In this document: positions 21,501 through 31,053 of the stretch, one piece after another
Layout of the letters: each line of letters opens with the position of its first letter
How positions within the stretch are numbered: position 1 is the first letter of the stretch
Assembly: GCA_013365365.1 (NCBI GenBank)
Contig: JABVXU010000621.1
Span: 1 to 31,053, forward strand
DNA: 31,053 nucleotides
Direction: 5' to 3'
Source: Cruorifilaria tuberocauda
Taxonomy: Eukaryota > Nematoda > Chromadorea > Rhabditida > Onchocercidae
The notes under the pieces: generated by a model
Database searches by the model: none
Seen by the model: only the letters and a program-made list of their open reading frames with translations
What the model was told of the DNA's origin: nothing
Translations under genes and position numbers: made by a program

Positions 21501-21636
21501 TACCAAAAGCACCATAACCTATATTTCTTACTGCTTCATAGCTACTTCCAGCTGCTCCAAATTGAAAATCCAGAAGAAGCTGTCGACGTGCAAGATCATC
21601 CAATATCCTATTGAAAGCTGGTGCCGTTGCTGGCAT
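18575..21636 (-). CDS. MAP kinase of the ERK5/BMK1-like group with an altered activation motif (TQH), complete, eight exons
   Basis: This is a CMGC-group serine/threonine kinase. Coding exons in transcript order are 21463-21636, 21203-21344, 20885-21009, 20551-20732, 20057-20225, 19238-19480, 18963-19109 and 18575-18673. All join in frame to 426 aa. The glycine loop is GYGAFGIV (40-47), the ATP lysine is K62 in VAIKK, the helix C glutamate is E80, the catalytic loop is HRDLKPSN (156-163), the metal site is DFG (176-178), and the lobe closes with APE (209-211) and DLWAVG. The activation segment reads [16 protein letters not shown], so the tyrosine of T-x-Y is H201. DFGMAK, LFPGR and the C-lobe order resemble ERK5 and the C. 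elegans kinases SMA-5 and MPK-2; I cannot choose between these. The long C-terminal region of vertebrate ERK5 is absent: about 80 residues follow the kinase core. The start is the ATG at 21636, 32 bases after a TTTTCAG acceptor. Confidence 0.93.
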
Positions 21637-21668
21637 TTTTTTTTTTAAAAAAAAATTCACTGATAATC

Positions 21669-21676
21669 CTGAAAAC
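21669..21676 (-). promoter_or_regulatory. Candidate spliced-leader acceptor of the MAP kinase gene
   Basis: The minus strand reads AGTTTTCAG, then a 32-base A/T-rich leader to the ATG at 21636. TTTTCAG is the preferred nematode 3' splice site. No convincing upstream coding exon is visible in the following 9 kb, which supports trans-splicing over a missed exon. Confidence 0.5.
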
Positions 21677-22289
21677 TGATAATTCAATCAATTTAAACAG
21701 GAAAAAAAAAGAATTTATCCATTTCTCATAATGAATATTTTTCCGCTTGGTATATAAGAATTACAAAGCCAAATATTCGATATCATTTGAAAACTAAATA
21801 CAGTTATATGCCTGGTACACTATTGTACAAATTTTTTATTTTTTTTTTTTCATAGAAATACAATAATTTTAATTATCTTTTTTATTAGTATTATAAAATC
21901 TTATTGAAATTTCATTTAAAGTTCAAATCATTGTAAAATATCCGTTTAAGAATTTGCACTATTATTTGTTTGATTTATTATTTCTATCATTTCAGTGAAA
22001 AAAAAAAAAGAAAAATTTTTATCGATAAAATGCATAAAGTAAACAAAAATTCATAACATTACAATAAATTTGAGGAAAATGAAATTCAATGATCAAGGAA
22101 AAAAAAATGGGAAAATGATAGGTTAATGTATCATATCACTTCTATCAATTCTATTGCTAATCTACAAAGTGATAAAAAAAAAAAAACTTTTTCGTTTACA
22201 TTTTAGAATTTTTTTTTTTGCCAATCATTTTACATTTATTCTATTTCTATCCAAAATTTTTATTTCATATCGTATAACACTGTTAAGTG

Positions 22290-22476
22290 TAAACGGATAC
22301 AAAATTGATAAGTAAATTGATAACTATGTAAAATATCATAATGATATCAATATGTGATAAACTATGTTATTTCATATCACCATTGAATCTAAACGGATAG
22401 AAAATTGATAACTAAATTGATAACTATATAAAATATCATAGTGATATCATAATATGATAAGCTATGATATTCAGTC
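22290..22476. repeat. Tandem duplication, period 100 bp, two copies
   Basis: TAAACGGATACAAAATTGAT at about 22290 recurs at about 22390 as TAAACGGATAGAAAATTGAT. The two copies stay similar through AAATATCATAATGATATCA-like sequence to the ends. Confidence 0.85.
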
Positions 22477-22978
22477 GAATTCCAAGCATTTCCTAGTTTT
22501 ACTTAAAGAATTTGTAAAAAATTCTCAATTAATGAATGATATGATTGATTGTTTTATAAAAATGCTTGAAAATTAAAATATCATGAAGGCCATGAAGCCA
22601 TGAATCTTTACTGGGACACATTCTAAATCTCAATTTTTGATGAAAGTTAGCCATGTAAAAGATATTTTAGAGGAATAAATATTAATTTTATCGCAGAAAT
22701 TAAATCTTAAAAATTCCATTTATATTTACAATTTAATGGGAATTATTTTTTTTTTTTATGATAAGAAATAGCTAAGGAATGATATCATAAGCAAGATACG
22801 AAAAAAAGATAATCTGATAAAATAATTTGATAATTATATCGAATTATTTTGTATAAGATTAAAATATGTAGGATTATATAATATGTAAGATTAAAATATC
22901 GTTAGTATCGGAAATTATAAGATTGTAATCGGAATATACGTGTAATAACACGTTCTATACGTGTAAATAAATATACGC

Positions 22979-23030
22979 ATATACGTGTAATAGACGTGCA
23001 CGTGTAAAGAAAGGACTTGTTGTCGTTAGT
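22979..23030. repeat. Dispersed repeat, copy 1 (CATATACGTGTAATAGACGTG element)
   Basis: About 50 bases, from CATATACGTGTAATAGACGTG through ACGTGTAAAGAAA to GACTTGTTGT, recur almost identically at about 24598-24646. Flanking it is a repeat with TTAGTATCGGAA at about 22900, 23025 and 23080. Confidence 0.8.
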
Positions 23031-23518
23031 ATCGGAATTAAAGTGGAATTAAAGTCGAAATATATAAGATTAAAATATTGTTAGTATCGGAAGATTTTGA
23101 AAATTTTCCTCAATTAGCAAATTAAATCAATAAGTAAGTTAAGGAAAATGATGAACTTACAAACAGTAATAAAGTAAAAAAATTTTTCGCAATGAAAAGT
23201 GCAAACGAACTGATGACAATTCGAAATTATAATCATCAAAAGAAAAATGTTCTTCCGGAAGATCGAAAAGCTATTTAGGAGAGGGTAAGAGGTCATGTGT
23301 ACTGTAAAGTGCAATGATTTTTTTTTTTTTTTTTTTTTTGATGGAAATCGTAATAGAATTTCACTATTAATAAAAATTAAATTTTAAAATTTAATTTTCA
23401 AATTGAAATACATTACAAAATATGGAAAAATTTATTTGCATTTTCTATTATTTCATTTCTTTTTTCTCTCATTTCTCTGTTAACTTTTTATTTATATCTC
23501 TCATTTTTTCTCTTTATT

Positions 23519-24017
23519 AAACTCAAATTTTAGTGATTTAAAATAAATCAATTATATCTTTCATAATCATTTTTAAATCATAAAAACTCCAGTTTAATTT
23601 AAATTCAAAATTTATAAGTAATATTGTAAATTTAACATTAACTGTTATTTAACAATTTAACTTTAACATTAACATTAACATAATCATTCAACTTATAATA
23701 TTTATTAATAGCAATGAGCAATTATAATAATAGCTATTCCTAGATTATATCATCTATCAGGATGATCCGATCTGATCTGATATTTTACAAAGTTCTTACT
23801 TTCAAATAAACTCAGATTTTACTACTTCAAAATAGATCAATTACATTTTTCATAATCATTTTTAAATGATAACTTCAAAATTTACAAATAATGTTGTAAA
23901 TTAAACATTAGCCGTTTAATTATTTGGCTTATAATATTCATTAATAGCAATGAGTCTAAATTATATCATCAGAATAATCCGATCTGATCCGATCCGATCC
24001 GATCCGGTATTTTACAA
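23519..24017. repeat. Large tandem duplication, two diverged copies with a GATCC/GATCT repeat
   Basis: Copy 1 (about 23519-23798) and copy 2 (about 23808-24017) share, in order, AAACTCA(A/G)ATTTTA, TTTCATAATCATTTTTAAAT, TTGTAAATT, TTAATAGCAATGAG, a GATCC/GATCT run and TATTTTACAA. The GATCC run is longer in copy 2 (about 23979-24006). Confidence 0.85.
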
Positions 24018-24372
24018 CGTTTTAAAAAATTCCTTTTTCAAAATTCATTTACTGTTAATTATAACAATAAGAAGAGACAAACCAGTAAATGGAATGAAGC
24101 GTGAACGAGAAAGGACAATTATTCAGGAATAAAAAATGGAATGAGAGATTTGCATCACATCAGTTTCATCCAATGTATTCATTCAAATGTATATAATTAT
24201 GTAAACTTTCATTGAATTATTAAATTTCTTTTAAAAATAATTTGAGGAAAAAGAAATTTAAAAGATTGAAAATATGAACTAATCAAAAAATTGCTAATAA
24301 AAAGAAATAGACGAATGATTTGCATTATTAAATAATTTTACAAAATTACAAAAAAAAAATGATGATAGCAAA

Positions 24373-24646
24373 TTTTCCACTTTAAAATTTATACTTCAAA
24401 CAAATTACATACGTACACGTAAGCATACGCAGACATACACGTATATGCGTGTAATAACACATTATATATGTACGCACAAGCATATATGCATAAATACATG
24501 CATATACGTGAAATACGGAAATCACTATTTTCCACTTTAAAATTTATATTTCAAACATATTACATATGTACATGCAAACACATACGCATATATACACGCA
24601 TATACGTGTAATAGACGTGTACGTGTAAAGAAAAGACTTGTTGTTG
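24373..24646. repeat. Tandem duplication, period 155 bp, with ACGTGTA/ACGCATA-rich second half
   Basis: TTTTCCACTTTAAAATTTAT at 24373 recurs at 24528. Each copy runs on through TTACATA and a stretch of alternating purine-pyrimidine words such as CATACGCA, TACACG and CGTGTAATA. The second copy ends with the dispersed element also found at 22979. Confidence 0.85.
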
Positions 24647-25584
24647 TCAAATTAAACATTGCTTAATTAATCTTTCAAGAATATAGAAAAGAAAAAAGGA
24701 AACAATAATATAATTGATCAAAAAAAAAATTAAAGAAAACATTTATTTCAATTCATTCAAATATTTAAAATTATTTGGAAAATAATCAATCAGAAAATTT
24801 TAGAAATAATTTGTTTTGCATTTATCAATTAAACTTAATTACCAATCATAATTAATATCATTAAAAAAACGAAACAAAAAAAAAAGAAAATAATTTTCTT
24901 GTAAGGAAAATATGTCATTTAAAAATTATGTTAAAAAGTTAATGAAACGTAATAATTCATTTAAAAAAAAAAGAAAGGAAAAAAAACTTAATAATAATTT
25001 TTAAACTTAATAAAGAACTTAGTGCAGTAAGTACATCATTTCAAGTAAAATGAAGCAATTATTTTTAGAAGCAGAGAAAATAGTAACGTAAACTTTAAAA
25101 TTTTTTGTTTTTTTTTTTGTATTTTTTTTTGTTTAAATTAATCGAACATTTTTAACATTGAAATAATTATCATCAAATAAAAATAGCAAAAAGTATCTTG
25201 TTGAATTGATGAATCATTTTTAAAAATGTGACATTTTTACATCACTGATAGGACAATGAACTGATCCGATGGTGAATATTCTGTTTTTTTTTTTCCGTTT
25301 TATTATAATTTCATAGACGGAAATGTATCGGTGATTGCATTATTTCCTCTTAATCAGTTCTTTTCATCACTGATAACAGTGATATCATAAATTAGCTAAA
25401 TGAATCGTTTAAAAAGCATAACAATAAGCTAAGTGAATAGATTAACAATTAGTTAAACGAACGGATCAAAATTTATTGTAAATTAGCTAAATGAACGACG
25501 AAAAAGTAAATCTAAGATTTCATCTAAATTATAATAAGTTAATTATTAAGCTAAAATTATTGGATAAAATATTGAAGAAAACGA

Positions 25585-25845
25585 TACTTAATAATTAATA
25601 CTTAATATACTAAAATTGATACTTACTTATATTACTTTATACTTGATATAAAATCGATACTCATTTAATAATATTACTTAATACTTAATATATCAAAACT
25701 AATACTTATTCAATATTATTACTTAACACTTGATATAATAAATTAAAACTTATTTAATATTAATTAATACTTGATAACTAAAATTAATACTTATCTAACA
25801 TTATTACTTAATACTTAATATCCTAAAATTAACACTAAAATACTT
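25585..25845. repeat. AT-rich minisatellite, unit about 41-45 bp, about six copies
   Basis: The repeated word order is ATTACTTAATACTTAATAT, then AAAATTAATACTTATTTAA. Units start near 25585, 25630, 25671, 25715, 25759 and 25799 with moderate divergence. Confidence 0.8.
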
Positions 25846-27106
25846 GTAAATTTTTTTCCAATTACAACATATCATTCTCTGATCTTATGAATTATTTTTC
25901 GAGTACAATTGAAATTATTTTAAGTACACGTTTGGTATTGAAACTGTAAATTGCATTTAAAAGCGTAAATATTTTAATTGTGTGCAAAAAGGTTCAGAGA
26001 TAGGTAAATCATTTCGAAAAAAAAAAAAGGAAAAGTTGGTAAAAGTTTGATAAAATAGATGAAAGAGAAATGATGTATGAATGAGACAGCAAGTAAGTTG
26101 CTGTTAAATTTCTTTAAATAAGAAAAAAATTGTTTTTAAAAAAAATCTTTTCCGATTTGTGACATTTATGAAATGGAAATATTGATGGCATCAAAAATAA
26201 AACTTGAAAATTAATTTTTAAAAAGAAAAAAAATGAAACGAAATTAAGATTGAGATAGTTGAGAATAACAAATTATGATTTTACCACTCGTTTTAATTCC
26301 ACTACTTGAAGAAAAGAAAAAAGAAACTAAAAAAAGTGAAAAAAAAAACAGAAAATGAAAAACTGGTTTACAAAGATTGAACGATGATAAACAATAATAA
26401 CGATTGATAATTATTAGGAGGGAAAAAAAAAATTTGATAACATTAAAAGTTTACATTATTAGTTTTTTCATTCGATACGAAGAAAAAAAAATGATTTTAA
26501 ATTAAATTTGAAATTTTATTTCTTCTTACAAAATTCTCTCTTATAAAATTTTTTTCTTGCTCTCGCTTTTTTTTTTAATATTACTTCAATATTAAATTTA
26601 GCTTAATGTATGATAACAATGGATAAATTCTCGATCTAAATATGCTATAATGATTAATTTTCGTTATTTGTTTTGAAAATTTAATCGAAATTATTATCAT
26701 AATTTAATTAATTAGAAGAAATGATAAAATATTCATTTTACAATTTTATTATTATCAGTAATTTTTTCTTATCATATGGCACTTTTCCTTTTTTGAAATA
26801 TCAACGAAAGTTATTGAAAGTGAAAAATTGCTTTTTTAATTATTGAAAAATTACAAAATATAAATTTGGTTTTTATTAAAAATTTTAGAAAAAAAAAGAG
26901 AAATTTTTACTTAATTTTCTTAAATTTAAAAAATTTTTTTAAACAGTAGTATTAATAAGAAGGATTTTTTCGATTCAGAAAATGCCAAGTGAATTTAAAG
27001 CTTCGATTATATAAATGCTAGAAGGGAAAAGAAAAAGAAAAGAAAACTGAGAATGAGGAAGGATGAATAAATAAAAAGTTTTGTTTGCTTAAGTAAATTT
27101 GAAGTA

Positions 27107-27107
27107 C

Positions 27108-27145
<38 letters not shown>

Positions 27146-27160
27146 TTCTCTTTCTTTTCT
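27107..27160. repeat. (CT)n-rich microsatellite
   Basis: An interrupted CT/CTTT run. It makes a false arginine- and glutamate-rich frame on the minus strand. Confidence 0.9.
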
Positions 27161-27425
27161 TGTATCTGTGTATATTTAGATTGTACATTTTATTTAGCAT
27201 ATTTTATTGAAATCTTATGCGCAGACAAATGAATTTATTTTCTTTTCTCAATTTTCTTTTTTTTTTAAATATATGAAAATTCCAATCAGAATTTTTTTTA
27301 AAAAAGGATAATTTAGCGAATAGTTGATATTCAAGTCAAGTAACGGGAAATCCAGTTTATTTTATCTTCACCGGAAATACAAGAAATATTATATAACCTT
27401 TTGAACTTATCAACTTTATCCCTTC

Positions 27426-27429
<4 letters not shown>

Positions 27430-27470
<41 letters not shown>

Positions 27471-27491
27471 TATATATATATATATATATAT
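27430..27491. repeat. Compound microsatellite (TC)n followed by (TA)n
   Basis: About seventeen TC units, a short CATACA linker, and about eleven TA units. Confidence 0.95.
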
Positions 27492-29009
27492 TTGCCTACA
27501 TTTTTTATTTTTTCCTCTTTCAATTAGAGTTACTTATAAAGTTAATCATTGTAAATCTATGAAATAATGTAAATGAAATCTTATCGTATCCAATAACACT
27601 TTACATTTTCGAATTAATTGAATTTTTAATTTATTTTTTTCAAATATTTTTGTTTATTAAAAAAAGACAAGAAAATAAAAAAAAGGCATTTTCTAATTTC
27701 AATGGAATGATATACTTCAAAACAACGATAATAACAAAGCTGCAAGCATAGATTGAAATTTCAATTTTAAATTTGATTCTATTTTGTCTTAATTAACTTT
27801 TCAATTTTTCTTCTACCTATCACAATTTAAAAGTTTATCATACTAATTTAGTTATGATACTTTGACAAATATTTGATTGATAAATGTTGCAAAATTTAAA
27901 ATTATCATTATTTAAACTATCCATTGTTTATCGAAACTTCTTTAAACATCAATTTAAATTATCTAAATCGATTGTCAAAATTATAATTAAAGTATTAAAG
28001 TAATACCTAAATAATGCATTTCACCAGAAATCAAATTAATTATTGGCTCATTTTTGAATACTGATTAATAAAATAGCACCATTATTAAGTAAAATGAAAT
28101 TTATCAGTATTTCAAAAAAAAAAAAAAAAAAAGAATGGTTTACGATGGAATAGATAAATTCAAATGATAAAATTTGAATCATTCCAATTATCACTGCAAT
28201 AGCAAAAAGTAAGCTTGACTAGTAAAATTATCATTGATAACGTTTATATCAGTAATAGTAATAGATAAGGGTAACATCAGTGATCATTAGCTGATAGCAA
28301 TTGTATCAATACTAGTAACTTTCGATTAAGTGATCTCATATCGATAAATAAATATATCCATATATTATTGTTTACATATTTTAAAGCAACAATAAAATAA
28401 ACAAACAATTATGTACAAATATAAATCGTATCAATACAATAGCTTTAATCATAAGTAAAAGCTCTCATTCTTTTTCTTCTTTCCTTTTCTTGTTATTTAC
28501 TTATTTATTTTATTTGTTGTTTTTTTTTTCCTCTAAAAATTTCAAAACCTTTTATTTTGGTAGAATATAGCAAATTGGAAAATGTTTAATGCACAGATGT
28601 GCATTTTGTCTAAACCTCATAAGTATATTTCTTTTTTTTTTTTTTCTTTTTTGGAGGAACACTGATAAAAGTGCAAAGCTATTTGATTTAAATGTAAATT
28701 CCTTTCTTCCTTTCCTTTCCCTTTCCCTTCCTTCCTTTTTCTAATCATTTTAACATAAATATGATTCATGAATGAAGAATGAATCACTAATTAGTAATTG
28801 ATAATTAAATAATTGTATTTGTTGAGTAAATAAAAATAGTATTCAAGGATAGCTTATCATGGATAGTTTATTGTCGTTTATGATGAAATAATTCATGATA
28901 ATAATTTAGAATATGTAACTTTATAATTTTGATAAATTTGATAGTATTTGTTTTAAATGAAATTTCGAAAATATATGATAATATCCTAGAATACTATTTT
29001 ATGTATTCA

Positions 29010-29140
29010 GGTATATGATAATAAAATATGAGATATGGCATACGATAGTTTAGGTATATGATAATTAAATATGGTATATGGTATCTGATAATAAAATATC
29101 GTATATGGTATATGGTATATGATAAATCAGGTATATGGTG
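29010..29140. repeat. Degenerate tandem repeat of GGTATATGATAA-like units
   Basis: AGGTATATGATAAT recurs near 29010 and 29052, with GGTATATGATAAATC near 29114. Shorter GGTATATG words lie between and after them, mixed with AAAATAT. Confidence 0.75.
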
Positions 29141-29659
29141 ATGTATTACCTAAAACTATTTCAACTTTAACAAATTATTAAATTTTTTCAATAATCTAAA
29201 GATTGTATTATTGATTTGATTATTTTTAAATGTAAATGATTGGGAAAGAAAAATTGATTTAAAAAAAAGTAAAACCAACAAAATATATTACAAGTTAGGG
29301 AAAGTCGAGAAATTTGTTTTTTTTTCTTTTTAAATTTAACAAATTGAAAAATAGAAAAGAGATACGTGTATCGATTTAATTGCATACCAAATTAAATATT
29401 CATTTGGTATTAATAGAAAAGCATTTTTAAAAAGATGGTAATTCAAAATGAAATTGATAAAAAAAAAAAGGAAGAAAAGAACTTTGCGTTTTTTACTTCT
29501 TTTATTTCAAAAAGAGTTATTGTGAATTTCAAAATATTTCTAATAAATAAAAGAATATTTTTCTCGCAATTAAATCATTGATTCAATCAATGAATTAAAT
29601 CAGTTTTATATCATGATGAATTAAAATAATTTATTAAATCACAAAAAAACGAAGAAGAA

Positions 29660-29815
29660 GAAATAATTGATTCAATGATTGGTATTATTGATTTTGTAAA
29701 ATTAAAAAGAATATGAAATAATTGATTGGATGATCAGAACTATTGATTTGATCAAATAGAAAAGAGGATGAAATAATTGATTCAATAATTCGAACTATCG
29801 ATTTGGTCAAATATA
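29660..29815. repeat. Tandem repeat, period 55 bp, three copies
   Basis: GAAATAATTGATT starts copies at 29660, 29715 and 29770. Each continues with (C/G)A(T/A)(G/A)AT and ACTATTGATTTG-like sequence. Confidence 0.85.
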
Positions 29816-29822
29816 TCCAATA

Positions 29823-30110
29823 GTCATCTTTCTGAAATGGTTGATGATCATTTAACATTAATAATTCTAAATAGAAAAGAGAGTAAATTAATATTTAACA
29901 TTCATATTCAAAAAATGAATTATTGAAATTTAAATGAAATGATTAAAAACAAATGAAGCTGATCGAGTGAACACAATTCTAAGTTTACTTAAAAATGACA
30001 ATACAAAAATTTTTGATTGTCTTCTTTTTCCTTTCTGAAAAGGTCGATCATTTGACATTTGAAAAATTCTAAATAAGAAAAAGTAAATTAATCATATCAG
30101 AAAATGATAG
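29823..30110. repeat. Diverged direct repeat, period about 200 bp
   Basis: The block GTCATCTTTCTGAAATGG, TGATCATTTAACATT, ATTCTAAATA, AGTAAATTAAT near 29823 recurs near 30019 with small changes. Confidence 0.65.
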
Positions 30111-30143
30111 AAAAAAAAAAACGAATTAATGAGAAAGGAAGAA

Positions 30144-30160
30144 AGAGAGAGAGAGAGAGA
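30144..30160. repeat. (GA)n microsatellite
   Basis: A short GA run in a purine-rich tract. Confidence 0.85.
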
Positions 30161-31053
30161 AGAAAAGAGAGGAAGGGGAAAAAAACAGGAAACTGAGAAA
30201 TAATCAGATAACAAATTGCGCACAGGAAATTATTTATCGAAAATTTGATTGTGGTAAAACAAAATATGAACTGTATTATGATGTTTCATATGATTCATTT
30301 TTTAGCGGTCATTCACCCAATCATTCCTTCATATTCAATATCAATAATTCGATATCAAAAATCGGAATTCGATATCAAAAAAGAAAACAAATAAACAAAT
30401 GATGAAATTAAATTTTTGTTCGAAATAAAAAAATAAAATTTCTTATGCTATAATTCTAAGCTTAATATTGTTTGAATTTTTTTATACTTCTTATCAAAAA
30501 GAAATTTTTTTTCAAAGCTATCTTATATATTTACTTGAATGATTAATTTTATAAATTTTAATTCGTTAAATATAATCTTGTTGTTAATCAAAAAGTATCG
30601 GAAATAAATTGAAAAAAATTATTTGCCTTTTTTTTAAATTAATAAAATTTAAAAACTTTTTCATTTTTCAACAATTTTCGTCTCCTCCTAAAATAGGATT
30701 TTGCAAAATTGTAAAAGGAAATTCTATCTTTTAAAATAACAGAAAGGAAAAAAAACGAAGGAAAAGTGTGCAAGACTTAAATTCACTTAAATTCGACAAA
30801 AATTTTTTTTTTAATTTGGAATAATGAAGCATTGGGTGAAAATTTGTTAATAAATTCCAATTTCCTTTTTTTTTTGGTTTTTAAATTTTTGAAGGGAAGC
30901 TTTATAATGCTAAGAATAGCTTGAACTTTCAACTCGAAAAGATAATTTTTCGCAATTTACTACTCCAATTAATTTTTCATCTCAAACTCAAAGTTAATTG
31001 AAAACTAAAATAAAAAAAAATAACTCTTTCCTATTTTAGGAAGAGAAGAAAAT

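Larger units (their letters stand above)
21677..31053. other. 9.4-kb gene-free region upstream of the MAP kinase, rich in local tandem repeats
   Basis: No exon chain or long frame is visible on either strand. Poly-A and poly-T runs are frequent. The region is dominated by independent short tandem duplications and minisatellites, which are listed separately. Any regulatory elements of the MAP kinase gene would lie here, but I cannot point to one. Confidence 0.5.

Noticed and set aside
18575..21636. Assignment of the MAP kinase to NLK because both have T-Q-x in the activation loop
   Set aside because: DFGMAK, the VAIKK and HRDLKPSN forms, LFPGR and the C-lobe pattern fit the ERK5 group better; NLK has HRDIKPGN and DFGLAR.
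27018..27200. Minus-strand frame rich in R, K and E
   Set aside because: It is the translation of a CT microsatellite.

Overview
The window looks like AT-rich nuclear DNA from a nematode, with a filarial or other spirurid worm as the best guess. The genes are split by introns of about 85 to 580 bases. Most introns end in a pyrimidine-rich tract plus CAG, and coding islands stand out by higher GC in very AT-rich DNA. The candidate first exons sit directly behind TTTTCAG-type or TTACAG acceptors, as expected for spliced-leader trans-splicing. The assignment rests on gene structure and on similarity of the proteins to animal families that I know; no search was run.

Two complete genes can be reconstructed exon by exon, both on the minus strand. 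The first (9900-12619, nine exons, 396 aa) is a choline/ethanolamine phosphotransferase, the last enzyme of the Kennedy pathway, with an intact CDP-alcohol phosphotransferase signature. Two of its eight introns appear to be GC-AG introns with the same donor, GCAAGT. The second (18575-21636, eight exons, 426 aa) is a MAP kinase closest to the ERK5/BMK1 group. Its ATP-binding and catalytic residues are intact, but the activation motif T-x-Y reads T-Q-H, the P+1 loop is altered, and the acidic docking patch is largely gone.

Between them lies a weaker candidate minus-strand gene (14728-15942). It has two coding exons that I do not recognise and a stop codon that would be formed just past a splice junction. 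A small plus-strand ORF with one membrane segment (9629-9850) converges on the phosphotransferase; its possible polyadenylation signal forms an inverted repeat with that gene's signal.

The rest (about 1-9600, 12640-14700, 15960-18400 and 21680-31053) has no coding region I can support. It holds AT-rich intergenic DNA with simple repeats, a roughly 480-bp fold-back element, and several local tandem duplications and minisatellites. I see no tRNA, rRNA, CRISPR, prokaryotic operon or intact transposase. No functional link between the two main genes is visible beyond shared strand.
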